A stretch of 64,000 nt of DNA, taken from Burkholderia sp. BCC0322. Its GTDB lineage: Bacteria > Pseudomonadota > Gammaproteobacteria > Burkholderiales > Burkholderiaceae. This document shows positions 1-8,592 of this stretch, piece after piece. Numbering within the stretch: position 1 is the first letter of the stretch; each line of letters starts with the position of its first letter. Position numbers and translations under genes: made by a program. The notes below the pieces were generated by a model. It had not been told where the DNA came from. It ran no database searches and saw only the letters and a list, made by a program, of their open reading frames with translations. The stretch lies in contig NZ_CADFDU010000005.1 of NCBI RefSeq assembly GCF_902833045.1, positions 124,583 through 188,582 of the forward strand, read 5' to 3'.

Positions 1-149
1 TCGATCTGATCACGCGCAAGGGGGAATTTCGTCCCGTTCCGCATATGACAGGCATGGATCTCATGGACGCGCTGAAGCGGGCATTCGACGTCGCCGAGCG
101 GCAACTTGCCGGGATCGCCGCTGCTGAAACCCACGAGAACCCGAGCTGA
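1..149 (+). CDS. 3' end of a gene, possibly HPF/YfiA-like ribosome hibernation factor
   Basis: An open frame enters from the left edge (first whole codon at 3) and stops at TGA 147-149, giving 48 residues that end LKRAFDVAERQLAG plus a short tail. The alternating basic/acidic end, with an AFD..ERQL helix, resembles the last helix of HPF/YfiA-type ribosome-hibernation proteins. Genes of that kind often sit beside phosphoketolase in low-oxygen stress clusters of Burkholderia and relatives. The fold core lies outside the window, so the family call is an inference from about 20 residues and the neighbourhood. What is visible directly is only that the codon use is coding-like and the frame terminates here. 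Confidence 0.4.
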   Translation, partial: DLITRKGEFRPVPHMTGMDLMDALKRAFDVAERQLAGIAAAETHENPS

Positions 150-277
150 CACGTTCCGCGCATCGGACGCCATTCGCCGTGGCCCGACGCATCGGCCCAT
201 CGGCCCACCGCGGTTCGCCAGGCGTGGGTCGATTCGCCGCGGTGATGGAGGCGGCGCAGTCGGCGCCGGTGGTCCGG

Positions 278-652
278 CTAATCTTCTTCGTCGCCCGTGA
301 ATATCTCGTGCTCCGGCGTCTCGGCCGTATCGTCGACACACTGCACCCGCCATGCGCCAGGCACTGGCGCCTGCCGGGCATCGCGCAGCCAACGCGCGAT
401 GCCGGCCTGGCCTTCGAACGGCCCGGACGGTGCGTCGAGATCGAAATCGTCGAGCCAGCACAGCGCGCCGGCGTCGTCGGGACCGGTCATCAGCGTGGCG
501 CTGCCTTCGCGGACGAGCGTCCCCCACGCGGGCAGGTCCATCCCCGCATGACCTTCGCGCGACCAGCGACGCATGGCCGTGTCGATCCAGAGAATGGCAT
601 AGGCCGAAGGGTTGTCGCAGGCGAAAGTATCGAGATGCAGGGTGATTCGCAC
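278..652 (-). CDS. hypothetical protein, 124 aa
   Basis: A 124-residue soluble, acidic protein that I do not recognise. The start is GTG, with GGAG about 7 bases upstream, and this is the best ribosome site in the stretch. The sequence begins MRITLHLDTFACDNPSAYA, is rich in Trp and Asp, and ends in an acidic tail (EIFTGDEED). It has no signal peptide and no membrane segment. It is transcribed leftward, like the phosphoketolase gene, but 450 bases separate them, so it probably has its own promoter. Coding-like codon use over the whole length and the good start context support a real gene. The function is unknown. Confidence 0.55.
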   Translation of the reverse strand: MRITLHLDTFACDNPSAYAILWIDTAMRRWSREGHAGMDLPAWGTLVREGSATLMTGPDDAGALCWLDDFDLDAPSGPFEGQAGIARWLRDARQAPVPGAWRVQCVDDTAETPEHEIFTGDEED

Positions 653-679
653 GATGGGCTCCGAATCGACGAAGGAGGG

Positions 680-701
680 CGGCCGCCGGCACCGGCGGCC
701 G
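680..701. other. GC-rich inverted repeat (hairpin)
   Basis: A perfect 10-base inverted repeat (cggccgccgg / ccggcggccg) is separated by only two bases. It lies 28 bases upstream of the GTG start of the gene at 278-652. There is no T-run on either side, so it is at best a weak terminator or an mRNA 5' structure. The rest of 653-935 shows no convincing gene. Confidence 0.35.
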
Positions 702-935
702 ACGCATTTACTGGCTCATGACCCAGCGAATCGCGTATGCGCGTCCTCGGAAGACAGCGGGCCGCCCACGCTCGGCAGGCAGCGGCGTCGCGGTGTCGCC
801 GCAGTGCGCGCGGCCGCCGAGTCTCGGCTTGGCCGCGAGGATGTCTTAGGCATGCGTGTCATGGGAGCGGTCGTCATCGCGCGGTGCGTTCGGCAAGTCG
901 TCCGACCCAGTCTATGCGCGGACTCGCGCAGGCGA

Positions 936-949
936 TTGATGCAAGTCAA
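936..949. promoter_or_regulatory. FNR/ANR-type box
   Basis: TTGAT-GCAA-GTCAA matches the FNR/ANR/DNR consensus TTGAT-N4-ATCAA except for one base. It lies just past the broken regulator remnant and is one of five such palindromes in the first 6 kb. Which gene it would control is unclear; the rightmost part of 653-935 could hold a promoter for the gene at 278-652. Confidence 0.5.
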
Positions 950-1108
950 ACGCCGGAACGCGCTCCCCGGCGATCTGGAATCCGGTCACTTGCGCGTGGC
1001 CGTCGCGATGCATGACGATCGTCTTGAACGAGCCGGTGCGGACCGAGTAGAGACGCTGGAACGGATCGTGCGCGCGGAACAGCGGCTCGCCCCGCTTGAC
1101 CGAGCGGC
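950..1108 (-). pseudogene. fragment of an FNR/CRP-family regulator (cyclic-nucleotide-fold domain)
   Basis: The leftward frame encodes VKRGEPLFRAHDPFQRLYSV followed by RTGSFKTIVMHRDGHAQVTG and FQIAGE. This is the characteristic N-terminal beta-roll segment of FNR/ANR regulators (..GE.LFR..D.F..LY.VR.G.FKT....DG..QV.GF..AGE). The upstream N-terminal Cys region, the rest of the roll and the C-terminal helix-turn-helix are all missing. The fragment abuts the stop of the phosphoketolase gene. It has no start codon or ribosome site of its own. I read it as a degraded relic of an FNR-type gene that once sat next to phosphoketolase. Recognition of the family is strong; the history is inferred. Confidence 0.7.
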
Positions 1109-3514
1109 TCACCGCATCGGGTTCCGGCTGCCCGGCGTCGCCTGCCAGCGCCAGTCGCGGATTTCCGGCAGGTCGTCGCCGTACCGGTCCACATGGCGTC
1201 GATGCTCGACCAGCCTGTCGCGCAGGTACTGCCTGAAATGCGCACCCGCCTGCACCTGTTCGCCCACGTGATCGAGCACGGCCTCGCACAGATGGAAGCG
1301 GTCGACCCGGTTGAGGACCGTCATGTCGAACGGCGTCGTGGTCGTCCCTTCCTCGATGAAACCGTGCACGTGGAAATTCGCGTGATTCGCGCGGCGATAG
1401 GTCAGCCGGTGAATCAGGGCGGGGTAGCTGTGATGCGCGAAGATCACCGGCCGGTTCGTCGTGAACATCGCGTCGAAATCCGCGTCGCTCAACCCGTGCG
1501 GATGGACGTCGGCAGGCTCCAGCGTCATCAGGTCGACGACGTTGACGACCCGGACGCGCAACGCCGGCAGATGGATGCGCAGCAGGTCGACGGCGGCGAG
1601 CGTCTCGAGCGTCGGCACGTCGCCCGCGCAAGCCATCACGACATCCGGTTCACCGTCGCCGTCGTTCCCCGCCCACTCCCAGATGCCCGCGCCGGCGCTG
1701 CAATGCCGGATCGCGGCATCCAGGTCGAGCCATTGCGGCGCCGGTTGCTTGCCGGCGACGATCACGTTGATCCGGTTCCAGGTGCGCAGCGCGTGATCGG
1801 TGACGACCAGCAGCGTGTTCGCGTCCGGCGGCAGGTAGACGCGCACCGTGTCGGCCTTCTTGTTGACCGCGAAATCGATGAAACCCGGATCCTGGTGGCT
1901 GAAGCCGTTGTGGTCCTGCCGCCAGACGTGCGAGGTCAGCAGGTAGTTGAGCGACGGCAGCGGCCGCCGCCAGCGGATTTCCCGGCACGCCTTCAACCAT
2001 TTCGCATGCTGGTTGAACATCGAATCCACGATATGGATGAACGCTTCGTAGCACGACATCAGCCCGTGCCGCCCGGTCAGCAGATAGCCTTCGAGCCAGC
2101 CCTGGCAGGTATGCTCGCTGAGCATCTCCATGACCCGGCCGTCGGGCGCGAGCTGGACGTCGTCGGGATCGGTCGCGGCCATCCAGGTGCGCGCGGTGAC
2201 GTCGAACAGCGCCGACAAGCGGTTGGATTCCGTTTCGTCCGGGCCGAACACGCGAAACGTGCGGTCGGCCAGATTCGCGGACATCACGTCGCGCAGGAAG
2301 CCGCCCATCACGCGCGTGGCCTGTGCGTCGACCTGCCCGGGCGCGGGCACCGCCACCGCGTGGCGGGTGAAATCCGGCATCCGCAACTCGCGCGCCTCGC
2401 CGCCGCCGTTCGCCACCGGATTCGCGCTCATCCGGCGCGATCCGGCCGGCGCCAGCGACCGGATCGCCTCGCACGGTCGCCCGTGCGCGTCGAACAGTTC
2501 GTCGGGGCGATAGCTGCTCAGCCAGTCTTCCAGCAAGTGCAGGTGCGCCGGTTGCTTCAGGTCCGCAATCGGCACCTGGTGCGAACGGAAGTGGCCTTCC
2601 GTTTTCAGGCCGTCGACGCGCGTCGGGCCGGTCCAGCCCTTGGGTGTGCGCAGCACGATCATCGGCCAGCGAGGGCGGGCGAGGTTGCCTGCGCTGCGCG
2701 CCCGCGCCTGGATGCCGCGAATGTCGTCCAGCGCGTCGTCGAGCGCGGCCGCCATGCGCTGGTGCGTGGCCATCGGCTCGTCGCCCGAGACGAACAGCGG
2801 CCGATAGCCATAGCCGGTCAGCAGGCTCTCCAGTTCGTCCTGCCCGATGCGGCTGAGGATCGACGGACTGGCAATCTTGTAGCCGTTCAGATGCAGGATG
2901 GGCAGCACCGCGCCGTCCGAGGCCGGATCGAGGAACTTGTTCGAATGCCAGGCGGTGGCGAGCGGCCCGGTTTCCGCCTCGCCGTCGCCCACGACGCAGG
3001 CGACGATCAGCCCGGGGTGATCGAAGGCCGCACCGAATGCATGCGACAGCGAGTAGCCGAGTTCGCCGCCTTCGTGAATGGAGCCCGGCGTCTGCGGCGC
3101 GATGTGGCTCGGCACGCCGCCGGGGAAGCTGAACTGGCGGAACAGCGCGGCCATGCCCTCGGCGTTTTGCGGCACGTTCGGATAGGTGTCGCTGTACGCC
3201 CCTTCGAGCCAGGCGTTGGCGAGCACGCCGGGGCCGCCGTGGCCCGGGCCGGCGATGAACAGCACGTCGAGATCGCGCGCGTTGATCGCGCGGTTCAGAT
3301 GGACGTAGATGAAGTTCAGCCCAGGCGTCGTGCCCCAGTGGCCGAGCAGGCGAGGCTTGACGTGCGCGATCTGCAGCGGCTCGCGAAGGAGCGGATTGTC
3401 GAGCAGGTAGATCTGCCCGACCGACAGATAGTTGGCGGCCCGCCACCACGCGTTCATGCGATGCAGCAGCGCGTCGGAAAGCGGGGCGGGGGAGGTTGGG
3501 TCGGCTTGGGTCAT
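1109..3514 (-). CDS. xfp: xylulose-5-phosphate/fructose-6-phosphate phosphoketolase
   Basis: A ThDP-dependent phosphoketolase (801 aa, normal length) that cleaves xylulose-5-P and/or fructose-6-P with phosphate to acetyl-P plus glyceraldehyde-3-P or erythrose-4-P, in the cytoplasm. Visible motifs are the family signature [15 protein letters not shown], the substrate/ThDP loop GPGHGGP and the ThDP-binding GDGEAETGP...N segment. The C-terminus keeps the NRVDRFHL block. I chose the ATG at 3514 ([11 protein letters not shown]) because AGGAG lies 7 bases upstream; an in-frame start 15 codons earlier has no such site. No acetate kinase gene is in the window, so the fate of acetyl-P is not shown. 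An FNR-type palindrome lies 277 bases upstream, which suggests expression at low oxygen. Confidence 0.95.
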   Translation of the reverse strand: MTQADPTSPAPLSDALLHRMNAWWRAANYLSVGQIYLLDNPLLREPLQIAHVKPRLLGHWGTTPGLNFIYVHLNRAINARDLDVLFIAGPGHGGPGVLANAWLEGAYSDTYPNVPQNAEGMAALFRQFSFPGGVPSHIAPQTPGSIHEGGELGYSLSHAFGAAFDHPGLIVACVVGDGEAETGPLATAWHSNKFLDPASDGAVLPILHLNGYKIASPSILSRIGQDELESLLTGYGYRPLFVSGDEPMATHQRMAAALDDALDDIRGIQARARSAGNLARPRWPMIVLRTPKGWTGPTRVDGLKTEGHFRSHQVPIADLKQPAHLHLLEDWLSSYRPDELFDAHGRPCEAIRSLAPAGSRRMSANPVANGGGEARELRMPDFTRHAVAVPAPGQVDAQATRVMGGFLRDVMSANLADRTFRVFGPDETESNRLSALFDVTARTWMAATDPDDVQLAPDGRVMEMLSEHTCQGWLEGYLLTGRHGLMSCYEAFIHIVDSMFNQHAKWLKACREIRWRRPLPSLNYLLTSHVWRQDHNGFSHQDPGFIDFAVNKKADTVRVYLPPDANTLLVVTDHALRTWNRINVIVAGKQPAPQWLDLDAAIRHCSAGAGIWEWAGNDGDGEPDVVMACAGDVPTLETLAAVDLLRIHLPALRVRVVNVVDLMTLEPADVHPHGLSDADFDAMFTTNRPVIFAHHSYPALIHRLTYRRANHANFHVHGFIEEGTTTTPFDMTVLNRVDRFHLCEAVLDHVGEQVQAGAHFRQYLRDRLVEHRRHVDRYGDDLPEIRDWRWQATPGSRNPMR

Positions 3515-3790
3515 GCCATGCTCCTGCAAGTGACGCGCCGCGTGACGGACACTCGACACGTGGCGAATCGCCCGGTTTTCACCGTGCGATGCGATAACGA
3601 CGAGGCCGGCCCTTCGTCACGCGCCGGCGTCGATGGGCGGCGTCCGATCATGCAGCCGCCGCGCGACAGTCGGATCGCGTCGGACGGACTCCGCGTGCGG
3701 CAGGGCCCGTCATTCGGATGTCTGCATGAAGCGCCACGGCGCACATCGTTCCGGGTGGCAACATCGTCGGTCGCGGCAGCGTCCGGGCCG

Positions 3791-3804
3791 TTGACATGGG
3801 TCAA
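3791..3804. promoter_or_regulatory. FNR/ANR-type box upstream of phosphoketolase
   Basis: TTGAC-ATGG-GTCAA is a perfect 5+5 palindrome of the FNR/ANR class. It lies in the 352-base gap between the oleate hydratase stop and the phosphoketolase start. No gene is seen in that gap. Low-oxygen activation of phosphoketolase is the natural inference. Confidence 0.6.
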
Positions 3805-3866
3805 GCATGCTCGGGGCGGGATCGGGAGGCCGGCAGCGCAACCCGCCAACCACGATCCGCCCGCGC

Positions 3867-5498
3867 TCAGGCATCGTGCAGCGTCGTGAATGCTCGATAC
3901 AGCACCCGTGGGTCGTGCTGTCCCTTGTAGACCGGGGGCGGCCGCCGGTCGAGATCGAGCAGTGCCGCGACGGCCGTCTGAGCGCTGCGGATCGAGTATT
4001 CGACGGTAAACACGACGTCGTCCGGCAACTCGCAGAACTGCCCGACGAAAGCAAGATTGGCCGTGCCTTCCGGCGTCACCTGCGGCCGGTCGCCGTCCTG
4101 GCGCGCCAGGAACTGGCTCGTGATGAACGGCATCATGCACGGGATGCAGGTGGGCCTGGCGAGGAGGTCGTCAGCCTGCTCGGCGAGTCGCAGATGTCCG
4201 AGCAATTCGGTCATGATCTCGCGCCCCGTGCAGGCCGCCATCGGCTTCTCGACGAAGTTGCCGGGCGCGTCGACGAACAGCCCGTATCCCCACAACACGC
4301 TGACGTCCTCGGGCTGGCCGAGGAAATGCGGCTGATGCGGCACGACGATCGACATCAGCCAGTTCGACTCCGCGAAGGTGATCAGGCCGCCCTCGCCGGG
4401 AACATTGCCGGTCAGGTCGCGAATCCGCTGGAGCAGGACGGGTTCGCGCAGCGTGGCCGTGAACGACAGCCATTTGGATTCGTCGATGTGATCGGCGAAC
4501 GCGGCCGGGCGTCCGAATGCAGGCCGTCCTGCGGCGATCTTCTCCCACAGCGCCCACGCGCCGGCGTCGGCCCGGCCGTTGAGCGTCGCGGGGCGGTCCA
4601 TGTCGCCGAGGCTCGATCCTTCCGTCATGGAGCCCAGCGTGACGATCGCGCAATCGCCTTCGCGCACCGCGATTCGGCGGGTGACGCCGTCGCGCTCGCA
4701 GACGATTTCCTCGACGCGGGTGTCGCCCTCGGTGCGGCTCAACACGAGATCGGTCACGCGGGTATTCGACTCGAACCGCACGCCGCGCTCGTCGAGCCAT
4801 TTCTCGAGCGGCCTCACCAGCGAGTCGTACTGGTTGTAGACCGTGCGCATGATTCCCTGGAGCTGGTTGAATCCGGACACCATGTGCGCGAACCGGAGCA
4901 GGTAGCGCCTGAATTCGACCGCGCTGTGCCAGGGCTGGAACGCGAAGGTCGTGCACCACATCAGCCAGAAATTCGTCGTGAAGAAGCCGGCGTTGAAGTG
5001 ATCCGAGATCCGGCTGTCTCCGAGCATGCTTTCCGGCTCGATCGACAGGCGTTCCAGCGCGACGATGTGCGCTTCGTCGAGCCCGAAGGGCGGCTTGTTC
5101 ACCCGTCGGCCGTCGCGCACCAGGCGCGACTTCGACGCGGTCCGCATGGTCTCGTTCCAGTCGAAGATTTCTCGGGTGACGGAACCTCGCTTGTCGAGCG
5201 TCGGGATCGATGAAAACAGATCGTAGGTGCAGAGGTATTTGCTTTCGAGCATGCGGCCGCCCCGGATCACGTAGCCTTCCTCGGCCGAACCCGCGCCGTC
5301 CAGGCTGCCGCCCAGGCGATCGAGCGCTTCGATGATCGTGATATTGCAGCCGCGTATGTCGCCGTCCCGGATCAGAAAGGCTGCCGCCGCCAGCGATGCG
5401 ATGCCGCCGCCCACCAGACAGAACCGGCTGTTGTCCCGATCGATGCCGGCCGCGCGTCGGCGGGCGGCTCGATCCGAATCCCGTGTGCTGCGTTGCAT
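3867..5498 (-). CDS. ohyA: oleate hydratase (MCRA family FAD protein)
   Basis: A 543-residue FAD protein of the oleate hydratase (myosin-cross-reactive antigen) family. It adds water to the C9 double bond of oleate or similar unsaturated fatty acids, giving 10-hydroxy acids (EC 4.2.1.53). The N-terminal Rossmann motif LVGGGIASLAAAAFLIRD starts near residue 28, followed by IIEALDRLGGSLDG (ribose-binding Glu). The family block with GGRMLESKYLCTYDL and the late CIPCMMPFITSQFL region are also present. I placed the start at MQRSTRD (5498), with AGGGG about 9 bases upstream; the longer open frame crosses two FNR-type boxes and looks non-coding. It is transcribed toward phosphoketolase, and the divergent neighbour is a membrane stress protein. 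A membrane-lipid or stress role is inferred. Confidence 0.93.
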   Translation of the reverse strand: MQRSTRDSDRAARRRAAGIDRDNSRFCLVGGGIASLAAAAFLIRDGDIRGCNITIIEALDRLGGSLDGAGSAEEGYVIRGGRMLESKYLCTYDLFSSIPTLDKRGSVTREIFDWNETMRTASKSRLVRDGRRVNKPPFGLDEAHIVALERLSIEPESMLGDSRISDHFNAGFFTTNFWLMWCTTFAFQPWHSAVEFRRYLLRFAHMVSGFNQLQGIMRTVYNQYDSLVRPLEKWLDERGVRFESNTRVTDLVLSRTEGDTRVEEIVCERDGVTRRIAVREGDCAIVTLGSMTEGSSLGDMDRPATLNGRADAGAWALWEKIAAGRPAFGRPAAFADHIDESKWLSFTATLREPVLLQRIRDLTGNVPGEGGLITFAESNWLMSIVVPHQPHFLGQPEDVSVLWGYGLFVDAPGNFVEKPMAACTGREIMTELLGHLRLAEQADDLLARPTCIPCMMPFITSQFLARQDGDRPQVTPEGTANLAFVGQFCELPDDVVFTVEYSIRSAQTAVAALLDLDRRPPPVYKGQHDPRVLYRAFTTLHDA

Positions 5499-5613
5499 GG
5501 AAATGCCCCTGTTCAGATTGGGTGAAACCGCTGCCGACGTCCGGGGACGCCGGATCGCGCTGCCGTCATTGGCGAGCGCTCGGGCCACGATATCCGCGTC
5601 CCGGGCACGGCGA

Positions 5614-5627
5614 TTGAGATGCGTCAA
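5614..5627. promoter_or_regulatory. FNR/ANR-type box
   Basis: TTGAG-ATGC-GTCAA is an imperfect FNR-type palindrome. It is about 116 bases upstream of the oleate hydratase ATG, in the divergent promoter region shared with the Bax-inhibitor-1 gene. Confidence 0.5.
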
Positions 5628-5672
5628 CCGATCCGGATGCGGCAGGCCAAGCCCGTGCGCATCGCGCGCGGC

Positions 5673-5686
5673 TTGACGCAACTCAA
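5673..5686. promoter_or_regulatory. FNR/ANR-type box
   Basis: TTGAC-GCAA-CTCAA lies in the same divergent intergenic region, centred 59 bases from the box at 5614. It matches the FNR-type consensus in both half-sites apart from the outermost variable bases. Confidence 0.45.
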
Positions 5687-5761
5687 GCAGATCCGCGGCT
5701 TCGTGCGCTGCAATTCGGATGCGCGCGAGGCCCTGCAGAGCGGGGGCGGCGCCGGATGGGC

Positions 5762-5775
5762 TTGATGTGCGTCAA
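5762..5775. promoter_or_regulatory. FNR/ANR-type box upstream of the Bax-inhibitor-1 gene
   Basis: TTGAT-GTGC-GTCAA lies 91-104 bases before the ATG at 5866. It is the best match of the three boxes in this divergent region. The distance fits activation of the rightward gene. Confidence 0.6.
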
Positions 5776-5865
5776 GGTGCCCGGTGACCCGATGGGCGAG
5801 ATTGATCACGGGAACGGCTACGACGAAGCGCGGCCGCCACGAATGCGATCCAAGGAGAATCGATC

Positions 5866-6585
5866 ATGGGAGGCGACTTTCGACAGGGGGCGCGACCAGA
5901 AGGGACGCAGCGCGTATTGGGTGGCGACGACGTCGGCCTTCGGCAGTATGTGCGGCGCATCTACAACTATATGGCCGGGGGCCTGGCGCTGACGGGCGCC
6001 GTTGCGTACCTCGGCGCGTCAACCGGGTTTTACCGGTCGATCGCCGGAACGCCCCTCTTCTGGGTGGTGCTGCTCGCACCGCTGGCGCTGGTCATGTTTC
6101 TGAGCTTGCGCATCGAGCACATCGGCTTCGGCGCGGCGCAGATCAGTTTCTGGGCCTACGCCGCGCTGGTCGGGCTCTCGCTTTCCGGCATCTTCCTCGT
6201 GTATACGGGCGAGAGCATTGCGCGCGTGTTCTTCATCAGCGCGGCCACGTTCGGCGCAACGAGCCTCTATGGCTACTCGACACGGGCCGATCTCTCGCGC
6301 TTCGGCTCCTTTCTGTTCATGGGGCTGATCGGCATCATCATCGCGGGGCTCGTGAATCTCTTCCTGGCTTCGTCGGCACTGCAGTTCGTCGTTTCCGTGA
6401 TCGGCGTGCTCGTGTTCACGGGGCTCACCGCGTACGACACGCAACGCATCAAGCGTATCTACATCGCGGGTGAAGAGGGCGAGATCGCCGGCAAGAAGGC
6501 GATCATGGGGGCGCTTGCGCTCTATCTCGACTTTCTCAACCTGTTCCTGATGCTGATGCGGCTCTTCGGCAGCCGCCGCAGCTAG
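5866..6585 (+). CDS. Bax inhibitor-1/YccA family membrane protein
   Basis: A 239-residue integral membrane protein with about seven hydrophobic helices starting near residue 37. It ends with a short charged loop (RIKRIYIAGEEGEIAGKKA), the last helix ALYLDFLNLFLMLMRLF and a basic tail, which is the typical BI-1/YbhL/YccA layout. The TAYDTQRIKR segment is the conserved family block. Proteins of this family act in the inner membrane as putative ion-leak channels or protease modulators. AAGGAG lies 8 bases before the ATG. It is divergent from oleate hydratase with three FNR-type boxes between them, so low-oxygen induction is likely. The stop codon abuts a dehydrogenase remnant on the other strand. 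Confidence 0.9.
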   Translation: MGGDFRQGARPEGTQRVLGGDDVGLRQYVRRIYNYMAGGLALTGAVAYLGASTGFYRSIAGTPLFWVVLLAPLALVMFLSLRIEHIGFGAAQISFWAYAALVGLSLSGIFLVYTGESIARVFFISAATFGATSLYGYSTRADLSRFGSFLFMGLIGIIIAGLVNLFLASSALQFVVSVIGVLVFTGLTAYDTQRIKRIYIAGEEGEIAGKKAIMGALALYLDFLNLFLMLMRLFGSRRS

Positions 6586-6696
6586 GCGAGCGATGGCGAT
6601 GACGCTTGCACCGGCATCGACACAGCGCTGTGCCAGTGCGAGCCCCATCCCTAAGCTGCCACCGAAGATCATTGTTCCGGCGTGTGCGATTTTCAT
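6586..6696 (-). pseudogene. N-terminal fragment of a short-chain dehydrogenase (SDR)
   Basis: The leftward frame from 6696 reads MKIAHAGTMIFGGSLGMGLA followed by LAQRCVDAGASVIAIAR. This is the start of an SDR with its NAD(P)-binding GGxxGxG motif and second strand. The SDR match stops exactly where the Bax-inhibitor-1 gene ends on the opposite strand. Everything after the first 37 residues is absent, including the catalytic Tyr-x-x-x-Lys. A matching C-terminal SDR piece lies 650 bases away on the far side of the VOC gene, in the wrong order to be one gene. Confidence 0.75.
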
Positions 6697-6776
6697 CGAT
6701 TCCCATTTTTCACGGCGGTTTGGCCAGTGAATTCTCAGGTAAACGATGCGGAACAAAAACTATGGATTCCTGTATT

Positions 6777-7187
6777 TCACTGCTGGGGCATCTGGGACAT
6801 ATCGACGAAAATCACTTCCCAGATATGGCCATCGGGGTCTTCGAAGCTGCGTCCGTACATGAAGCCGAGATCTTGCTTGGCATTGACGTCCGCCGTGCCG
6901 CCGTGCGCGCCGGCGGCTTCGGTCATCCTGTCCACGCTTTCGCGATCGTCGGCGCTGAGCGCCAGCATCACCTCGCTTTCGCGCCGCGAGTCGGCGATGG
7001 GTTTCTTCGTGAAATGCGCCCATTTTTCACGCGTCATGAGCATCACGAAGATGGTGTCCGACAACACCATGCAGGAACTTGTGTCGTCGCTGAATTGCGG
7101 ATTCTTGCCGGCGCCGATGGCGGTATAGAAGGCCGTCGCTTTTGTCAGGTCCTGAACGGGCAGGTTGATGAAGATTTGCCTGGACAT
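6777..7187 (-). CDS. VOC (glyoxalase/bleomycin-resistance fold) family protein
   Basis: A 136-residue single-domain vicinal-oxygen-chelate protein. The opening MSRQIFINLPVQDLTKATAF and the closing GRSFEDPDGHIWEVIFVDM are family hallmarks of the two beta-alpha-beta-beta-beta modules. The C-terminal Glu of WEV is a usual metal ligand. The substrate cannot be told. The start at 7187 has AGGAG 8 bases upstream; an upstream in-frame ATG six codons earlier overlaps that site. It is flanked by two SDR remnants on the same strand and faces away from the LysR gene, so it may be the surviving part of a LysR-controlled SDR/VOC operon. Confidence 0.85.
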   Translation of the reverse strand: MSRQIFINLPVQDLTKATAFYTAIGAGKNPQFSDDTSSCMVLSDTIFVMLMTREKWAHFTKKPIADSRRESEVMLALSADDRESVDRMTEAAGAHGGTADVNAKQDLGFMYGRSFEDPDGHIWEVIFVDMSQMPQQ

Positions 7188-7339
7188 CGATTTTTCTCCT
7201 TTCAAACAGGTTGAGATAAAAAGGCGTAGCGGCGCAAGGATCGACTTCTTCGCGTGCGCCTTGTCGTCACCGGCGCTCGAAATGCCAATGCCGTTCGATC
7301 ATGGGTCGCAGCGCCCGATGTCGAGCACGCATCTCGTGC

Positions 7340-7606
7340 TCAGATGAGACGCAAGCCGCCATCGCATTCCACGACGATGCTGGTGGCACAGCCATTCCCG
7401 ACGAGAAAGGCGATGACCTGCGCGCCATCGCCAGGCTGACCGACGCGCCCCACCGGCAATTCGCTTGAATGCGGTGCTAAGAAGGCCTGCCGGGCTTTGC
7501 TGGTCACGGTGTTCCACTACGGCGTATCCACCACACCGGGGGAGACTGCGTCGACCCGGGCCGCGGCCCGTTCGCGAGCATTCCTCGATGTTCGCGCTGC
7601 CCCGGT
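7340..7606 (-). pseudogene. C-terminal fragment of a short-chain dehydrogenase with in-frame stop
   Basis: The leftward frame reads ARVDAVSPGVVDTP, a TAG stop (7517-7519), then WNTVTSKARQAF and, further on, ELPVGRVGQPGDGAQVIAFL and CDGGLRLI, ending at the stop at 7340-7342. These are the classical SDR substrate-loop and C-terminal blocks (R.NAVSPG..DTP.W, P.GR.G.P.D.A, .DGG). The N-terminal half and the catalytic Tyr-Lys are missing, and one codon (probably Met) has become a stop. The remnant lies in the divergent region of the LysR gene, where a regulated SDR gene would be expected. Confidence 0.8.
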
Positions 7607-7662
7607 TGCAGCGGGTGGAGATAGCATGCATGCTAGGCCGACTATCACTCCAATCGTTTGTC

Positions 7663-8592
7663 ATGATGACTTCCATCATTGAGAATGATCTTCGTCGATT
7701 CGATCTCAATTTGCTGCTGGTCTTCCATGCGCTCATGCAGGAGCGCCACGTCACGCGTGCGGCGGAGCGGCTGTTTCTTGGTCAGCCCGCGGTGAGCGGT
7801 GCGCTGAAACGACTGCGCGCCGCCTTTGGCGACGAGTTGTTCGTGCGCGGCCGCTCGGGAATGGAACCCACGCCTCGCGCGCTGGAACTTTCCCGGCAGA
7901 TCGACGCGCTGCTGATCGGCCTTCACGAGACCATGCGGGTTGGCCAGCCGTTCGATGCCCGGGACGCCAATCGGACGTTCCGGGTCGGTGTTTCCGAGGC
8001 GATTGCGGTGACGCTGTTTCCTTCGTTGTTGAAATTGCTGGCCGCCGAGGCGCCGGGCGTGAAGCTCATCTCGCTGGATACGGACTGCCACCGTGTCTCC
8101 AGCATGTTTGAACGCAATGAGATCGAGGTCGCATTGGGGGTGTTCAACGAATGCGCTCAATGGCAACAGCAGCGCACGCTGCTGGATTGGCGCTTCGTCT
8201 GCCTCTACAACCCGGAGTTGATACGGACGCGAGGGGACACGTTGAGCTTGAGCGAGTTTCTGGCGCATCCGCATGCGCTCACCTCGTTCAAGGGAGAACT
8301 TCGAGGATTGATCGACGAACGGCTGGAGGCGCTGGGCAAGCAACGGCGCGTGATATTTTCCAATCCTCACTTTGCCACCCAGCCTTTCATCGCACGCGAC
8401 AACCCCGTGCTGGTGACGGTGCCCGACTACATCGCCCGCACCTGGAGCCGTAGTCTTGGCCTGCACATCAGCCCGTTGCCGTTCGATACGCCGATCCATC
8501 AGGTCAGCGCGTTGTGGAAGACCGCGCATCAGGGCGACAGCGGCCTGCGCTGGCTCATCGGATTGATCGGGCAGGCGGCCCGAATGAGTTGA
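7663..8592 (+). CDS. LysR-family transcriptional regulator (NodD-like)
   Basis: A DNA-binding regulator of about 309 residues. The winged helix-turn-helix is at the N-terminus (LRRFDLNLLLVFHALMQERH, then AAERLFLGQPAVSGALKRLR, ELFVRG..GMEPTPRA). The PTPRA ending and FDLNLL opening are typical of the NodD/LeuO/PNPR branch. A periplasmic-binding-type effector domain follows. Two adjacent ATGs (7663, 7666) lack a clear Shine-Dalgarno, but the longer open frame is excluded because its first 60 codons are antisense to the SDR remnant. Its usual partner would be a divergent SDR/VOC operon, of which only the VOC gene looks intact. Confidence 0.88.
   Translation: MMTSIIENDLRRFDLNLLLVFHALMQERHVTRAAERLFLGQPAVSGALKRLRAAFGDELFVRGRSGMEPTPRALELSRQIDALLIGLHETMRVGQPFDARDANRTFRVGVSEAIAVTLFPSLLKLLAAEAPGVKLISLDTDCHRVSSMFERNEIEVALGVFNECAQWQQQRTLLDWRFVCLYNPELIRTRGDTLSLSEFLAHPHALTSFKGELRGLIDERLEALGKQRRVIFSNPHFATQPFIARDNPVLVTVPDYIARTWSRSLGLHISPLPFDTPIHQVSALWKTAHQGDSGLRWLIGLIGQAARMS

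Noticed and set aside
612-1271. Possible rightward gene across the intergenic region and phosphoketolase 3' end
   Set aside because: It has no ribosome site, crosses the FNR-fragment remnant and has shadow composition.
1193-3889. Long rightward open frame antisense to phosphoketolase
   Set aside because: It is Arg/Ala/His-rich with no domain and lies opposite a clear enzyme gene; it results from the G/C third-position bias.
7465-7662. N-terminal extension of the LysR protein
   Set aside because: This stretch is antisense to the SDR C-terminal remnant and encodes no LysR-like sequence.
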